Below are positions 1 through 5,406 of a stretch of DNA of 5,406 nt, piece by piece. Position 1 is the first letter of the stretch, and each line of letters starts with the position of its first letter. The translations under genes were made by a program, and so were the position numbers. The notes beneath the pieces are model-generated. The model was not told where the DNA came from and did no database searches. It saw only the letters and a list, made by a program, of their open reading frames with translations. Source of the DNA: UBA4661 sp002405405 (GTDB lineage Bacteria; Bacteroidota; Ignavibacteria; Kapaibacteriales; UBA4661); NCBI GenBank assembly GCA_036847245.1, contig DAIUAL010000232.1, positions 1 to 5,406 on the forward strand, written 5' to 3'.

Positions 1-172
1 TGTTGTTGTTGAATTGGAGGCTATGGAGGAGGAGGAGGATTATTAGTATTGATATTATTATTGTTGATGAAATTAAGAATCGGTTGTTGGGGTTGTTGTA
101 ACTGCTGAGGTTGGACTTGGGATTGAGATTGAGATTGGGAATGGGATTGGGATTGGTAACGGTTATGGTAGT
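1..172. other. C-poor low-complexity tract upstream of the OmpA-domain gene
   Basis: By hand count this stretch holds 62 G but only 6 C on the + strand. It is built of short repeats: TTG triplets at 2-10, five GGA triplets at 25-39, TTA/ATT triplets at about 40-62, further TTG groups at 83-98, and a GGGATT-like hexamer array at 119-156. No + frame is open throughout: the frame of the downstream gene has stops at 44-46 and 74-76 and is open only from 77. The minus strand has an open frame (245 down to 21) reading Gln/Ser, Asn and Pro runs, ended by an amber codon at 21-23. I do not call it a gene. The tract may be the leader of the OmpA-domain gene, or the decayed or frameshifted 5' part of it. 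No clear promoter is visible. Confidence 0.7.
119..156 (+). repeat. Imperfect GGGATT/GAGATT hexamer array
   Basis: Six adjacent hexamers read GGGATT, GAGATT, GAGATT, GGGAAT, GGGATT, GGGATT, followed by GG. Read in the frame of the downstream gene they give Gly-Ile and Glu-Ile dipeptides; on the minus strand they give Gln-Ser dipeptides. Four GGG tracts lie at 119-121, 137-139, 143-145 and 149-151, a possible three-layer G-quadruplex with one long loop. Such arrays are prone to slippage, which could alter the frame just ahead of the gene. Confidence 0.75.
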
Positions 173-844
173 GTGAATAAGCAAAGCACAGCATTTTTTC
201 ATTCAACACGTGGAGACGGTAATAATGGATCAGGCACAACAACAAACAACGGAAACAAAAATCGAAACAACTCTAATGGTAGTGGAAACAGTGGCAGTGA
301 CAGCGGAAACAGCGGTAATAGCAACGGAAACAGTAGCAACAGCAGTCGGGGAGACGGCTTCGGTGGTGGAGAGCGTGGTGGGGTTCGTGACGGAAATTCT
401 TTCGGCTTAGGAAATGATTGGCAGATTGTGCGTGATGGTGATCGATTTGGGGCAGCTGTAGAGTTTGATAAAACACCGCTCAATCCTTTCGATACTCTCA
501 ATACAGTCTTCAGTACCGAGAAAATTTACTTTGATTTGAATAAAGCATATCTACGATCAGAATCCTTTGTGCTCCTAGATGAATTAGCACGATGGTTGGT
601 AAAATTTCAACGTGTCAAGCTTGAAGTACGAGGTCATACCGATATTGCAGGAACGGAAGAGTATAATCAGAGATTGTCTGAACTACGTGCGGCTTCTGTG
701 ATTGCTGCGCTGATCGAGCGGGGTGTCGCACCGGCACGATTACGGTCAAGAGGATTTGGCGCATCTGATCCCCTTGCGCCCAATGATACTGAAGAGAATA
801 GGCAGCGTAATCGTCGGACAGAATTTGTTATCATTGCACGCTGA
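173..844 (+). CDS. OmpA-family peptidoglycan-binding domain protein with Gly/Asn/Ser linker
   Basis: The C-terminal half (residues about 110-223) is an OmpA-like domain that non-covalently anchors outer-membrane or periplasmic proteins to peptidoglycan. Visible landmarks are the IYFDLN strand (118-123), GHTD (154-157), YNQRLSELRA (164-173) and RQRNRRTEF (210-218). Asp157 and Arg172 have the spacing of E. coli OmpA Asp271 and Arg286, which bind diaminopimelate. Residues 14-80 are a low-complexity Gly/Asn/Ser linker with a heptapeptide repeat. Synonymous third-base variation (ggt/gga/ggc, agt/agc, aat/aac) supports this frame. The start is doubtful: GTG 173 is the first usual start codon after the stop at 74-76, it has no Shine-Dalgarno, and the protein made has no signal peptide or lipobox although the domain works in the periplasm. 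A 5' frameshift, or a start lost upstream, is likely. The domain assignment is firm; the N-terminus is not. Confidence 0.85.
   Translation: MNKQSTAFFHSTRGDGNNGSGTTTNNGNKNRNNSNGSGNSGSDSGNSGNSNGNSSNSSRGDGFGGGERGGVRDGNSFGLGNDWQIVRDGDRFGAAVEFDKTPLNPFDTLNTVFSTEKIYFDLNKAYLRSESFVLLDELARWLVKFQRVKLEVRGHTDIAGTEEYNQRLSELRAASVIAALIERGVAPARLRSRGFGASDPLAPNDTEENRQRNRRTEFVIIAR
284..346 (+). repeat. Three 21-nt tandem units encoding a Gly-Asn-Ser heptapeptide
   Basis: Units at 284-304, 305-325 and 326-346 each begin GGAAACAG and encode GNSGSDS, GNSGNSN and GNSSNSS (residues 38-58 of the OmpA-domain protein). The units differ by synonymous and conservative changes. Because 21 is a multiple of three, gain or loss of units would change linker length without shifting the frame. 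It also explains why a second + frame is open here, reading ETVAVTA-like heptads. Confidence 0.8.
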
Positions 845-910
845 ATGTAATACGCTAAACTTAAAATATTCAAACTCATTCGCCTTTATCTTTTTGTTCA
901 ATTCGGTATC

Positions 911-1825
911 ATGCACGCAATTACATACTCCAATATCCCTGAAGCAACACTCTTTCGTCGTGGTAAAGTTCGTGATGTTTATGAAGCGGAATATAGAGGC
1001 AAACCTGCTCTGTTGATGGTTGCCTCCGATCGTATTTCTGCTTTTGATGTCATTATGGATCAGCCCATTCCTGGTAAGGGGGCAATTCTTACGTCGATTT
1101 CCGCATTATGGTTTTCACTGACACAATCCATCGTGCCAAACCATATTCTATCGATGTCGATCGAAGACTATCCCACGGCTTTTCAACAGGCGCGTGAACA
1201 AGTCGAGCATCGCTCAATGCTCGTGAAAAAAACACAACCGCTTCCGATTGAATGCGTTGTGCGTGGTTATCTTGCAGGATCGGGATGGAAAGAGTATCAA
1301 GCACATGGCACCGTGTGTGGTATAGCACTGCCAACAGGATTGAATATTTCCTCAAAACTTCCCGAACCAATTTTTACTCCTGCAACAAAAGCAGAAACAG
1401 GACATGACGAAAATATCTCCTATCAACAAGCCGGCGAACTTTTTCAAACAGTACCCGGTGGTGTCGCAACCTTGGAAAAAGCACGTGAATATAGCTTAGC
1501 CTTGTATCAATGCGCTTCTGACTATGCAGAGGCGCGAGGCATTATTTTGGCAGATACAAAATTTGAATTAGGCATTGATGAGGATGGATCTCTCATCGTT
1601 ATTGATGAAGTTCTTACGCCCGATTCTTCGCGTTTTTGGTTGCAGTCTGCGTGGAAACCCGGTGCAGAACAACAAAATTTTGATAAGCAGGTACTTCGTG
1701 ATTATCTCGAAACTCTCGACTGGAATAAACAATATCCGCCGCCGGTCTTGCCCGATGCAATTATTGCTGCTACAGCGCAGAAATACAATGAAGCTCTGAC
1801 GCGCCTCCGGGAAACGCTTGCCTAG
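911..1825 (+). CDS. purC: Phosphoribosylaminoimidazole-succinocarboxamide synthase (SAICAR synthase)
   Basis: This cytoplasmic enzyme joins CAIR and aspartate with ATP hydrolysis to give SAICAR in de novo purine synthesis. The 304-residue protein matches the longer, yeast Ade1-like form of the family (E. coli PurC is about 237). Visible motifs in order are the nucleotide-binding GKVRDVYE (18-25), SDRISAFDV (39-47), PGKG (54-57), ECVVRGYLAGSGWKEY (114-129), EPIFTPATKAETGHDENIS (152-170), DTKFELG (215-221) and DEVLTPDSSRFW (232-243). The ATG fits the usual family N-terminus, which begins a few residues before the GKVRDVY strand. It lies 66 nt after the OmpA-domain gene with no terminator hairpin seen between them, and no Shine-Dalgarno; the preceding bases are pyrimidine-rich. 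It ends in TAG. No other purine gene is in the window, so it stands alone here. Confidence 0.97.
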   Translation: MHAITYSNIPEATLFRRGKVRDVYEAEYRGKPALLMVASDRISAFDVIMDQPIPGKGAILTSISALWFSLTQSIVPNHILSMSIEDYPTAFQQAREQVEHRSMLVKKTQPLPIECVVRGYLAGSGWKEYQAHGTVCGIALPTGLNISSKLPEPIFTPATKAETGHDENISYQQAGELFQTVPGGVATLEKAREYSLALYQCASDYAEARGIILADTKFELGIDEDGSLIVIDEVLTPDSSRFWLQSAWKPGAEQQNFDKQVLRDYLETLDWNKQYPPPVLPDAIIAATAQKYNEALTRLRETLA

Positions 1826-1891
1826 TCGAAGTGTAGTACAATCAATACTCATTCGGCATATTCTTTCCGTATCGTATTTCTTCATTCTCTT

Positions 1892-3160
1892 ATGGCAACA
1901 CGCTCAGGATATTTTACAACAGAAACCAAAGTCGAAAAAACCGTATGGGACTTTTTCGATTGGCAACTCTTTCTTTCTGCGGTGGTACTCTGTGCTGTAG
2001 GTCTGATTTCAATCTATAGTGCGACCTATCTTGCCGGTATGGCAGATTTCTTCTACAAGCAGTTAGCATTTATGATATTGGGAATTATCGTTGCAGTGGT
2101 TGTCATGTATATACCACAACGATGGTTAGAGTTCATGGTGTATCCAATCTATGGTACTGCTATGCTTGCTCTTGTAGCAGTACTCGTTATTGGTCGTACA
2201 GTCTATGGATCAAAAAGCTGGATTGCCTTAGGACCTGTTAATTTCCAACCTTCGGAAATGGCGAAAATTGCCTGTCTTTTTATGATAGGGAAATTTGTTG
2301 CTCGTACGAATGTTAATCTTCGGACACTGCGAGATTTGGGTATTGTTCTGGTAATTCTCTTGCTTCCTGTCGGGTTGATTATGCTAGAGCCTGACTTTGG
2401 TTCCGCAACCGTATTTGGAGCAGTCTTTTTGGGTATTGCATTGTGGTGCGGTGCTGATATTTTGCTTTTGTTTGGTATGATTACACCGCCCTTAATGGCA
2501 TTACTTTCCTTAGCAGGAAGTATTCCATTTTACATTGCATTGTGTGTGGTCAGTGCTTCGACATTCTTGTTTCGCAGAGGCATTGTTGTTACGCTCATTA
2601 TTATTGTCATGAATATTGGAGCAGGGTTTATTGCACCCGCTGTCTATGAAAAATTACCTAAGCACCATCAAGCACGTATTCAGACAATGTTTGATCCCGA
2701 TTTAGATCCGCGCGGTAAGGGATATAATGTTATTCAATCGAAAATGGCAATTGGTTCCGGTGGTTTGGTAGGCAAAGGATTTATGCAAGGCACACAAACA
2801 CAGTTGCGATATATTCCGAAACAGTGGACAGATTTTATTTTTTGTGTGCCGACCGAAGAGTTTGGTTTTGTCGGTGGTATTTTGGTTATAGGGATGCTTA
2901 CTACGCTTATTGTGCGCACAATTAATATTGCTGCGATGACACGTTCACAGTTTGAAAGTGTATTGGCAATTGGTATTGGTACGATTTGGTTGTATCATAC
3001 TGTTGCTAATATCGGTATGGTTTTGGGCTTATTTCCTGTGATTGGGATTCCTTTGCCGTTTATGAGCGCAGGCGGTTCATCGCTCGTGATGAATATGTTT
3101 ATGCTTGGACTCCTTCTCAACATCTATCGTCGCCAGCAAACACGTTTGGATTACCAGTAG
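1892..3160 (+). CDS. rodA: Rod-shape-determining protein RodA, SEDS peptidoglycan glycosyltransferase
   Basis: SEDS-family inner-membrane polymerase that extends glycan strands from lipid II during cell elongation, normally with a class B PBP (PBP2) and MreBCD. The 422-residue protein has a short cytoplasmic N-terminus and about ten membrane segments, beginning near residues 25-47, 55-73 and 84-101. Family motifs are SKSWIALG (107-114), QPSE (119-122), EPDFGSA (166-172), WTDFIF (312-317) and GIPLPFMSAGGSS (385-397). Trp110 and Asp314 correspond to Trp105 and Asp280, which are essential in Bacillus subtilis RodA. WTDFIF and the PLPFMSAGGSS ending favour RodA over FtsW. It is longer than E. coli RodA (370), with extra hydrophobic sequence around 175-250. 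The ATG is the only usual start after purC's TAG. No mreBCD or PBP2 gene is visible on either side. Confidence 0.95.
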   Translation: MATRSGYFTTETKVEKTVWDFFDWQLFLSAVVLCAVGLISIYSATYLAGMADFFYKQLAFMILGIIVAVVVMYIPQRWLEFMVYPIYGTAMLALVAVLVIGRTVYGSKSWIALGPVNFQPSEMAKIACLFMIGKFVARTNVNLRTLRDLGIVLVILLLPVGLIMLEPDFGSATVFGAVFLGIALWCGADILLLFGMITPPLMALLSLAGSIPFYIALCVVSASTFLFRRGIVVTLIIIVMNIGAGFIAPAVYEKLPKHHQARIQTMFDPDLDPRGKGYNVIQSKMAIGSGGLVGKGFMQGTQTQLRYIPKQWTDFIFCVPTEEFGFVGGILVIGMLTTLIVRTINIAAMTRSQFESVLAIGIGTIWLYHTVANIGMVLGLFPVIGIPLPFMSAGGSSLVMNMFMLGLLLNIYRRQQTRLDYQ

Positions 3161-3243
3161 CGTATAGCATTGTTCTTGCTTGTTGGGTTGCAGAGCTGTG
3201 TTCTTGTTGATATTGTTTTTTGTTGAATTTTTATAAAGTCGTT

Positions 3244-3780
3244 ATGATCCTTTCTGATGCCGAAATTTTGAAATGTATTGCGAGTGGCTCGATTGTTATC
3301 GAACCATTTGATCGCCAGTATCTTGGCTCTAACAGTTATGATGTGCATTTGGGTAAAATACTTGCATTGTACGATGATGAGGAACTCGATGCGCGTAAGC
3401 ATAATACGATTACAACATTTGAAATTCCTGAAGAAGGGTATGTGTTGCAACCACATCAGTTTTATTTGGGGGTTACGCATGAATATACCGAAACCCATGA
3501 GCATGTCCCTTTTCTTGAAGGGAAGTCTAGTACCGGTCGTTTAGGAATTGATATCCATGCAACTGCAGGTAAAGGGGATGTTGGATTTAAGAATACGTGG
3601 ACACTCGAAATTTCCGTGAAGAAGCCGGTTCGTGTATATGCAGGAATGCCGATTGGACAATTGATTTATTTTGTTGTTGAGGGCGAAATTCTCACACCAT
3701 ACCATAGCAAACCCAATGCGAAGTATAACAATCAGCGTGGTGTTCCTGTGGAATCAATGATGTGGAAAAATTCGTTTTGA
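3244..3780 (+). CDS. dcd: dCTP deaminase
   Basis: Deaminates dCTP to dUTP and ammonia, feeding dUMP and then dTMP synthesis in the cytoplasm. The 178-residue protein begins MILSDAEIL, the normal family start, so ATG 3244 is preferred over the in-frame TTG at 3220. Motifs are SNSYDVHLG (29-37), GKSSTGRLG (93-101), HATAGKGDVGF (105-115), TLEIS (120-124) and a C-terminal VESMMWKN. Ser95, Arg99 and Glu122 keep the exact spacing of E. coli Ser111, Arg115 and catalytic Glu138. The GKGDVGF segment in place of the enterobacterial RIDPGW is, from memory, typical of Bacteroidota homologues. Some family members are bifunctional deaminase-dUTPases; I cannot decide that here. An 83-nt T/G-rich gap precedes it, and it probably heads the cluster running to the window end. 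Confidence 0.95.
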   Translation: MILSDAEILKCIASGSIVIEPFDRQYLGSNSYDVHLGKILALYDDEELDARKHNTITTFEIPEEGYVLQPHQFYLGVTHEYTETHEHVPFLEGKSSTGRLGIDIHATAGKGDVGFKNTWTLEISVKKPVRVYAGMPIGQLIYFVVEGEILTPYHSKPNAKYNNQRGVPVESMMWKNSF

Positions 3781-3785
3781 TACCT

Positions 3786-4418
3786 ATGAATGATATTATC
3801 AAAAGTGTGGTACTCCTGCTCTGTTCATGTGTATTGGTACTGACGGGTTGTGGACAGCATGCATCGTCGTACGATGTGAAGGCGGTAGTGCGAGAACGTG
3901 AGGATAAAGACGAATTCTTTGGCAAACACTATCAATCACCGCTTGATGATGTGCAAAAACAACACTTCAAAGGGCTACGATATTTTGCACCTAATCCGCG
4001 CTATGCTATTCAAGCCCGAGTAGAACGATTTGCTAAGCCCGATACAACGAATATAAAAGCGAATGATGCGAGTAATCTGCGCATGATAAAATGGGGTGTG
4101 ATACATTGGTCTATCGATGGTGCTTCGTACTCGTTATTGGCTCTCAAACCAATGAAAGAGGATGAAGATATTCGTGCATTGGCACTCCATGTATATTTCG
4201 CCGATGCAACCAATGACGATATAACGTATGATGCTGGACGTTATGTGTATATTCCGTTTACTCGCGAGCCTCAAACCGGTGATACTGTCATTCTGGATTT
4301 CAATCGCAGTTTTAATCCTTTTTGTGCATATAATGCAAGTTATGTGTGTCCGCTCGTACCAGTAGAAAACCGTTTGCCTATTCGTATCGAAGCGGGTGAA
4401 CAACGATTCAAACACTAA
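3786..4418 (+). CDS. DUF1684-family lipoprotein
   Basis: Predicted lipoprotein of unknown function. From ATG 3786 the protein has 210 residues: Lys6, a hydrophobic stretch 7-18, and lipobox LTGC with the acylated Cys at 22. The rest matches the DUF1684 pattern as I remember it: an acidic helix with EFF (43-45), SPL (51-53), FKGLRYF (61-67), YFADATNDD followed by TYDAGRY (147-153), then FNPFCAYN (176-183), CPL (188-190) and ENRLPIRIEAGE (194-205). The C-terminal NPxCAYN...CPL...ENRLP...AGE block is the family's hallmark. Its two cysteines (180, 188) are in the exported part and could form a disulfide or bind a ligand; that is inference. An in-frame ATG at 3762 would overlap dcd by 19 nt and lengthen the signal peptide by eight residues. 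The 5-nt gap after dcd suggests co-transcription. Confidence 0.85.
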   Translation: MNDIIKSVVLLLCSCVLVLTGCGQHASSYDVKAVVREREDKDEFFGKHYQSPLDDVQKQHFKGLRYFAPNPRYAIQARVERFAKPDTTNIKANDASNLRMIKWGVIHWSIDGASYSLLALKPMKEDEDIRALALHVYFADATNDDITYDAGRYVYIPFTREPQTGDTVILDFNRSFNPFCAYNASYVCPLVPVENRLPIRIEAGEQRFKH

Positions 4419-4422
4419 TTTC

Positions 4423-5103
4423 ATGAGAGAAACAATGTCTGTAATGAGTACAGCACGGCGCAGTCTATTCGGAAAAATCGCAGAACAATATGTCGTGGCC
4501 ATGATATTTCTTGTAGTCGTGATATGCCTACAAGGATGTATTGCCGTAAAGCAGGAGGCGCCACCACCACCAAAGCCACGTGCTATTCAGTTTGCCGACA
4601 AGCCAACGATACCAATGTCAGATGATATTATTGCATCTGATGCAGGGGATTTTGTTGCTCATTTGCCCAAAGGATGGTTTTTAGTGAATCATGAGTCAAA
4701 AGGATTACAAAATGTCTTTGCTGTCGGTACGAATCCTGACTACACACTTAGTATTGTATTGTCGAGCATGAAGCGTGATGATGAAGTGGAACGTGTGTAT
4801 CAGCGTGATGGTTTGATTGGTCTTGCCAAGTTAAGTTTGTATCGCCGAAGTAAGCGTACACAAAGCCCACTTAAAATGATTGGTACACCACAAGAGGTTA
4901 TTGCCGGAACGAAAGAGTATACAACATATTCATATACCGATGATAATTCTGTTACGATAACGCGTGTAGCAATATGTCGATCAACACTAGGTAATATATA
5001 CGAAGCAAGTTTGGCGGAGTTTACATTCTCAGGCAAATCCTTGCCACCGAAAGTACAGATTGAACAAACATTTGCTTCAATTCTTGCGATGACAGATTTC
5101 TAA
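4423..5103 (+). CDS. Predicted lipoprotein, possibly PsbP/DcrB-like fold
   Basis: I do not recognise the family with confidence. From ATG 4423 the protein has 226 residues: a basic N-region (RR at 12-13), a hydrophobic stretch 24-36 and lipobox LQGC with Cys39, then a proline-rich linker with APPPPKP (46-52). The domain from about 76 on has an alternating strand pattern: HLPKGWF, a basic middle with RRSKRT, EYTTYSYTDD, IYEASLAEFTF, and a final helix QTFASIL. The PxGW start, the G-x-x-Y strand and the late Phe-rich helix recall PsbP/DcrB-like secreted domains; this is a weak, shape-based guess. Possible alternative starts are GTG 4396, ATG 4435 and ATG 4444; 4423 is chosen because it lies 4 nt after the preceding stop. 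It is packed between two genes, pointing to an operon with dcd and the DUF1684 lipoprotein. Confidence 0.85.
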   Translation: MRETMSVMSTARRSLFGKIAEQYVVAMIFLVVVICLQGCIAVKQEAPPPPKPRAIQFADKPTIPMSDDIIASDAGDFVAHLPKGWFLVNHESKGLQNVFAVGTNPDYTLSIVLSSMKRDDEVERVYQRDGLIGLAKLSLYRRSKRTQSPLKMIGTPQEVIAGTKEYTTYSYTDDNSVTITRVAICRSTLGNIYEASLAEFTFSGKSLPPKVQIEQTFASILAMTDF

Positions 5104-5105
5104 TG
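5101..5105 (+). promoter_or_regulatory. TAATG stop-start overlap (translational coupling site)
   Basis: The TAA ending the second lipoprotein shares its last A with the ATG of the next frame. Such overlaps commonly let terminating ribosomes restart, which would suit a genome without visible Shine-Dalgarno sites. Later in-frame ATGs at 5115, 5127 and 5133 are possible alternatives, so the coupling is likely but not certain. Confidence 0.5.
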
Positions 5106-5406
5106 ACAGTTGTAATGCAAAGCAAAATGAGTATGGAATTTTCTCCTGAAACACACGCGCTCCTTGATCATTTGGAGTCGTCCGCAATCGGACATGGATT
5201 ACGTAAGCGTCATGATGTTGGTTTGCTGGTCGAAAGTGCATTTCGGGATAATGTACCAGAGGATTTTAATACGCTTGTGTTGCATGGTATGTCGGCATGG
5301 AAAGTCTTTCAAATACTCAAAAAAATGCAGCCTGCCGATGAAGCATATTTGACTGTTGAGGCAGAATTTGCAAGTGATGTAAATGCTCTGCGCGATTGTA
5401 TTTATC
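5103..5406 (+). CDS. Unrecognised protein, 3'-truncated by the window edge
   Basis: The frame stays open from ATG 5103 to the window end (101 complete codons, no stop), so the C-terminus is missing. I do not recognise it. The visible part begins with several Met residues, then FSPETHALLDHLE (13-25), a basic patch GLRKRHD (32-38), LLVESAFRDN (41-50), SAWKVFQILKKMQPADEAYL (64-83) and a final stretch with FASDVNALRD. It looks mostly helical, mixed in charge and soluble, with no signal peptide or membrane segment. Codon use resembles the neighbours. The 1-nt overlap with the lipoprotein gene suggests it is co-expressed with the dcd-lipoprotein cluster, probably as a cytoplasmic partner or an unrelated passenger; no function can be assigned. 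Confidence 0.75.
   Translation, partial: MTVVMQSKMSMEFSPETHALLDHLESSAIGHGLRKRHDVGLLVESAFRDNVPEDFNTLVLHGMSAWKVFQILKKMQPADEAYLTVEAEFASDVNALRDCIY

Noticed and set aside
210..410. Alternative + strand frame rich in Glu/Thr/Val across the linker region
   Set aside because: It is kept open by the 21-nt repeat; third-base synonymous variation fits the Gly/Asn/Ser frame that runs into the OmpA domain.
887..894. TATCTTTT as a Bacteroidota -7 element (TAnnTTTG) before purC
   Set aside because: It matches 7 of 8 positions but ends only 16 nt before the ATG, has no convincing -33 partner, and the region is T-rich.
1823..1892. purC and rodA lie in the same reading frame, separated only by TAG and 22 open codons, suggesting read-through or a fusion
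   Set aside because: Same frame and an open 22-codon gap are likely by chance; both proteins have normal family ends, and TAG also ends rodA.
3207..3237. Sigma70-like promoter before dcd: TTGATA (3207-3212), 19-nt spacer, TATAAA (3232-3237)
   Set aside because: The spacer is 2 nt longer than optimal, the gap is T/G-rich so such hexamers arise easily, transcription would begin at about the ATG, and Bacteroidota-type organisms often use a different consensus.
3220..3243. TTG 3220 as the dcd start
   Set aside because: It would add eight residues before MILSDAEIL, which is the normal family start; ATG 3244 fits better.
3161..3243. Rho-independent terminator after rodA
   Set aside because: There is a T run at 3215-3221 but no stable GC stem in front of it; CAGAGCTG is too short to fold into one.
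3762..3785. ATG 3762, overlapping dcd, as the DUF1684 lipoprotein start
   Set aside because: ATG 3786 gives a more typical signal peptide length (Cys at 22) and a clean 5-nt gap; the upstream start cannot be fully excluded.

Overview
The window carries six coding regions and one 3'-truncated one, all on the + strand, with no tRNA, rRNA, CRISPR array or insertion sequence. The organism looks like a Gram-negative bacterium of the Bacteroidota/Chlorobiota group, possibly a Kapaibacteria- or Ignavibacteria-like lineage. The clues are a Bacteroidota-type dCTP deaminase (SSTGR, HATAGKGDVGF and a VESMMWKN tail), a long RodA, an OmpA-type cell-wall anchoring domain, two consecutive lipoproteins, and no Shine-Dalgarno sequence before any gene. 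This placement rests on remembered family features, not on a search. TGA, TAG and TAA all end genes here, so the standard bacterial code applies.

Layout: Positions 1-172 are a low-complexity, almost C-free tract of GGA, TTG/TTA and GGGATT-type repeats. It leads into a gene whose C-terminal half is a clear OmpA-like peptidoglycan-binding domain and whose N-terminal half is a Gly/Asn/Ser linker with a 7-residue tandem repeat (173-844). The N-terminus has no signal peptide, so the true start is unresolved. Then come purC (SAICAR synthase, 911-1825) and rodA (SEDS glycan polymerase, 1892-3160), each after a 66-nt pyrimidine-rich gap, and dcd (dCTP deaminase, 3244-3780) after an 83-nt T/G-rich gap.

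From dcd on the genes are packed tightly. A DUF1684-type lipoprotein (3786-4418) starts 5 nt after dcd, a second unassigned lipoprotein (4423-5103) 4 nt later, and a further open frame (5103 to the window end) overlaps the preceding stop in a TAATG junction. These four are probably one transcription unit. They combine nucleotide metabolism with two predicted lipoproteins of unknown job and an unrecognised, probably soluble protein.

The enzymes are ordinary housekeeping functions: purine synthesis, dUTP supply for dTMP, and cell elongation. The less ordinary parts are the repeat-rich start of the window and the dcd-linked lipoprotein cluster. I see no convincing evidence of a wholly new system.
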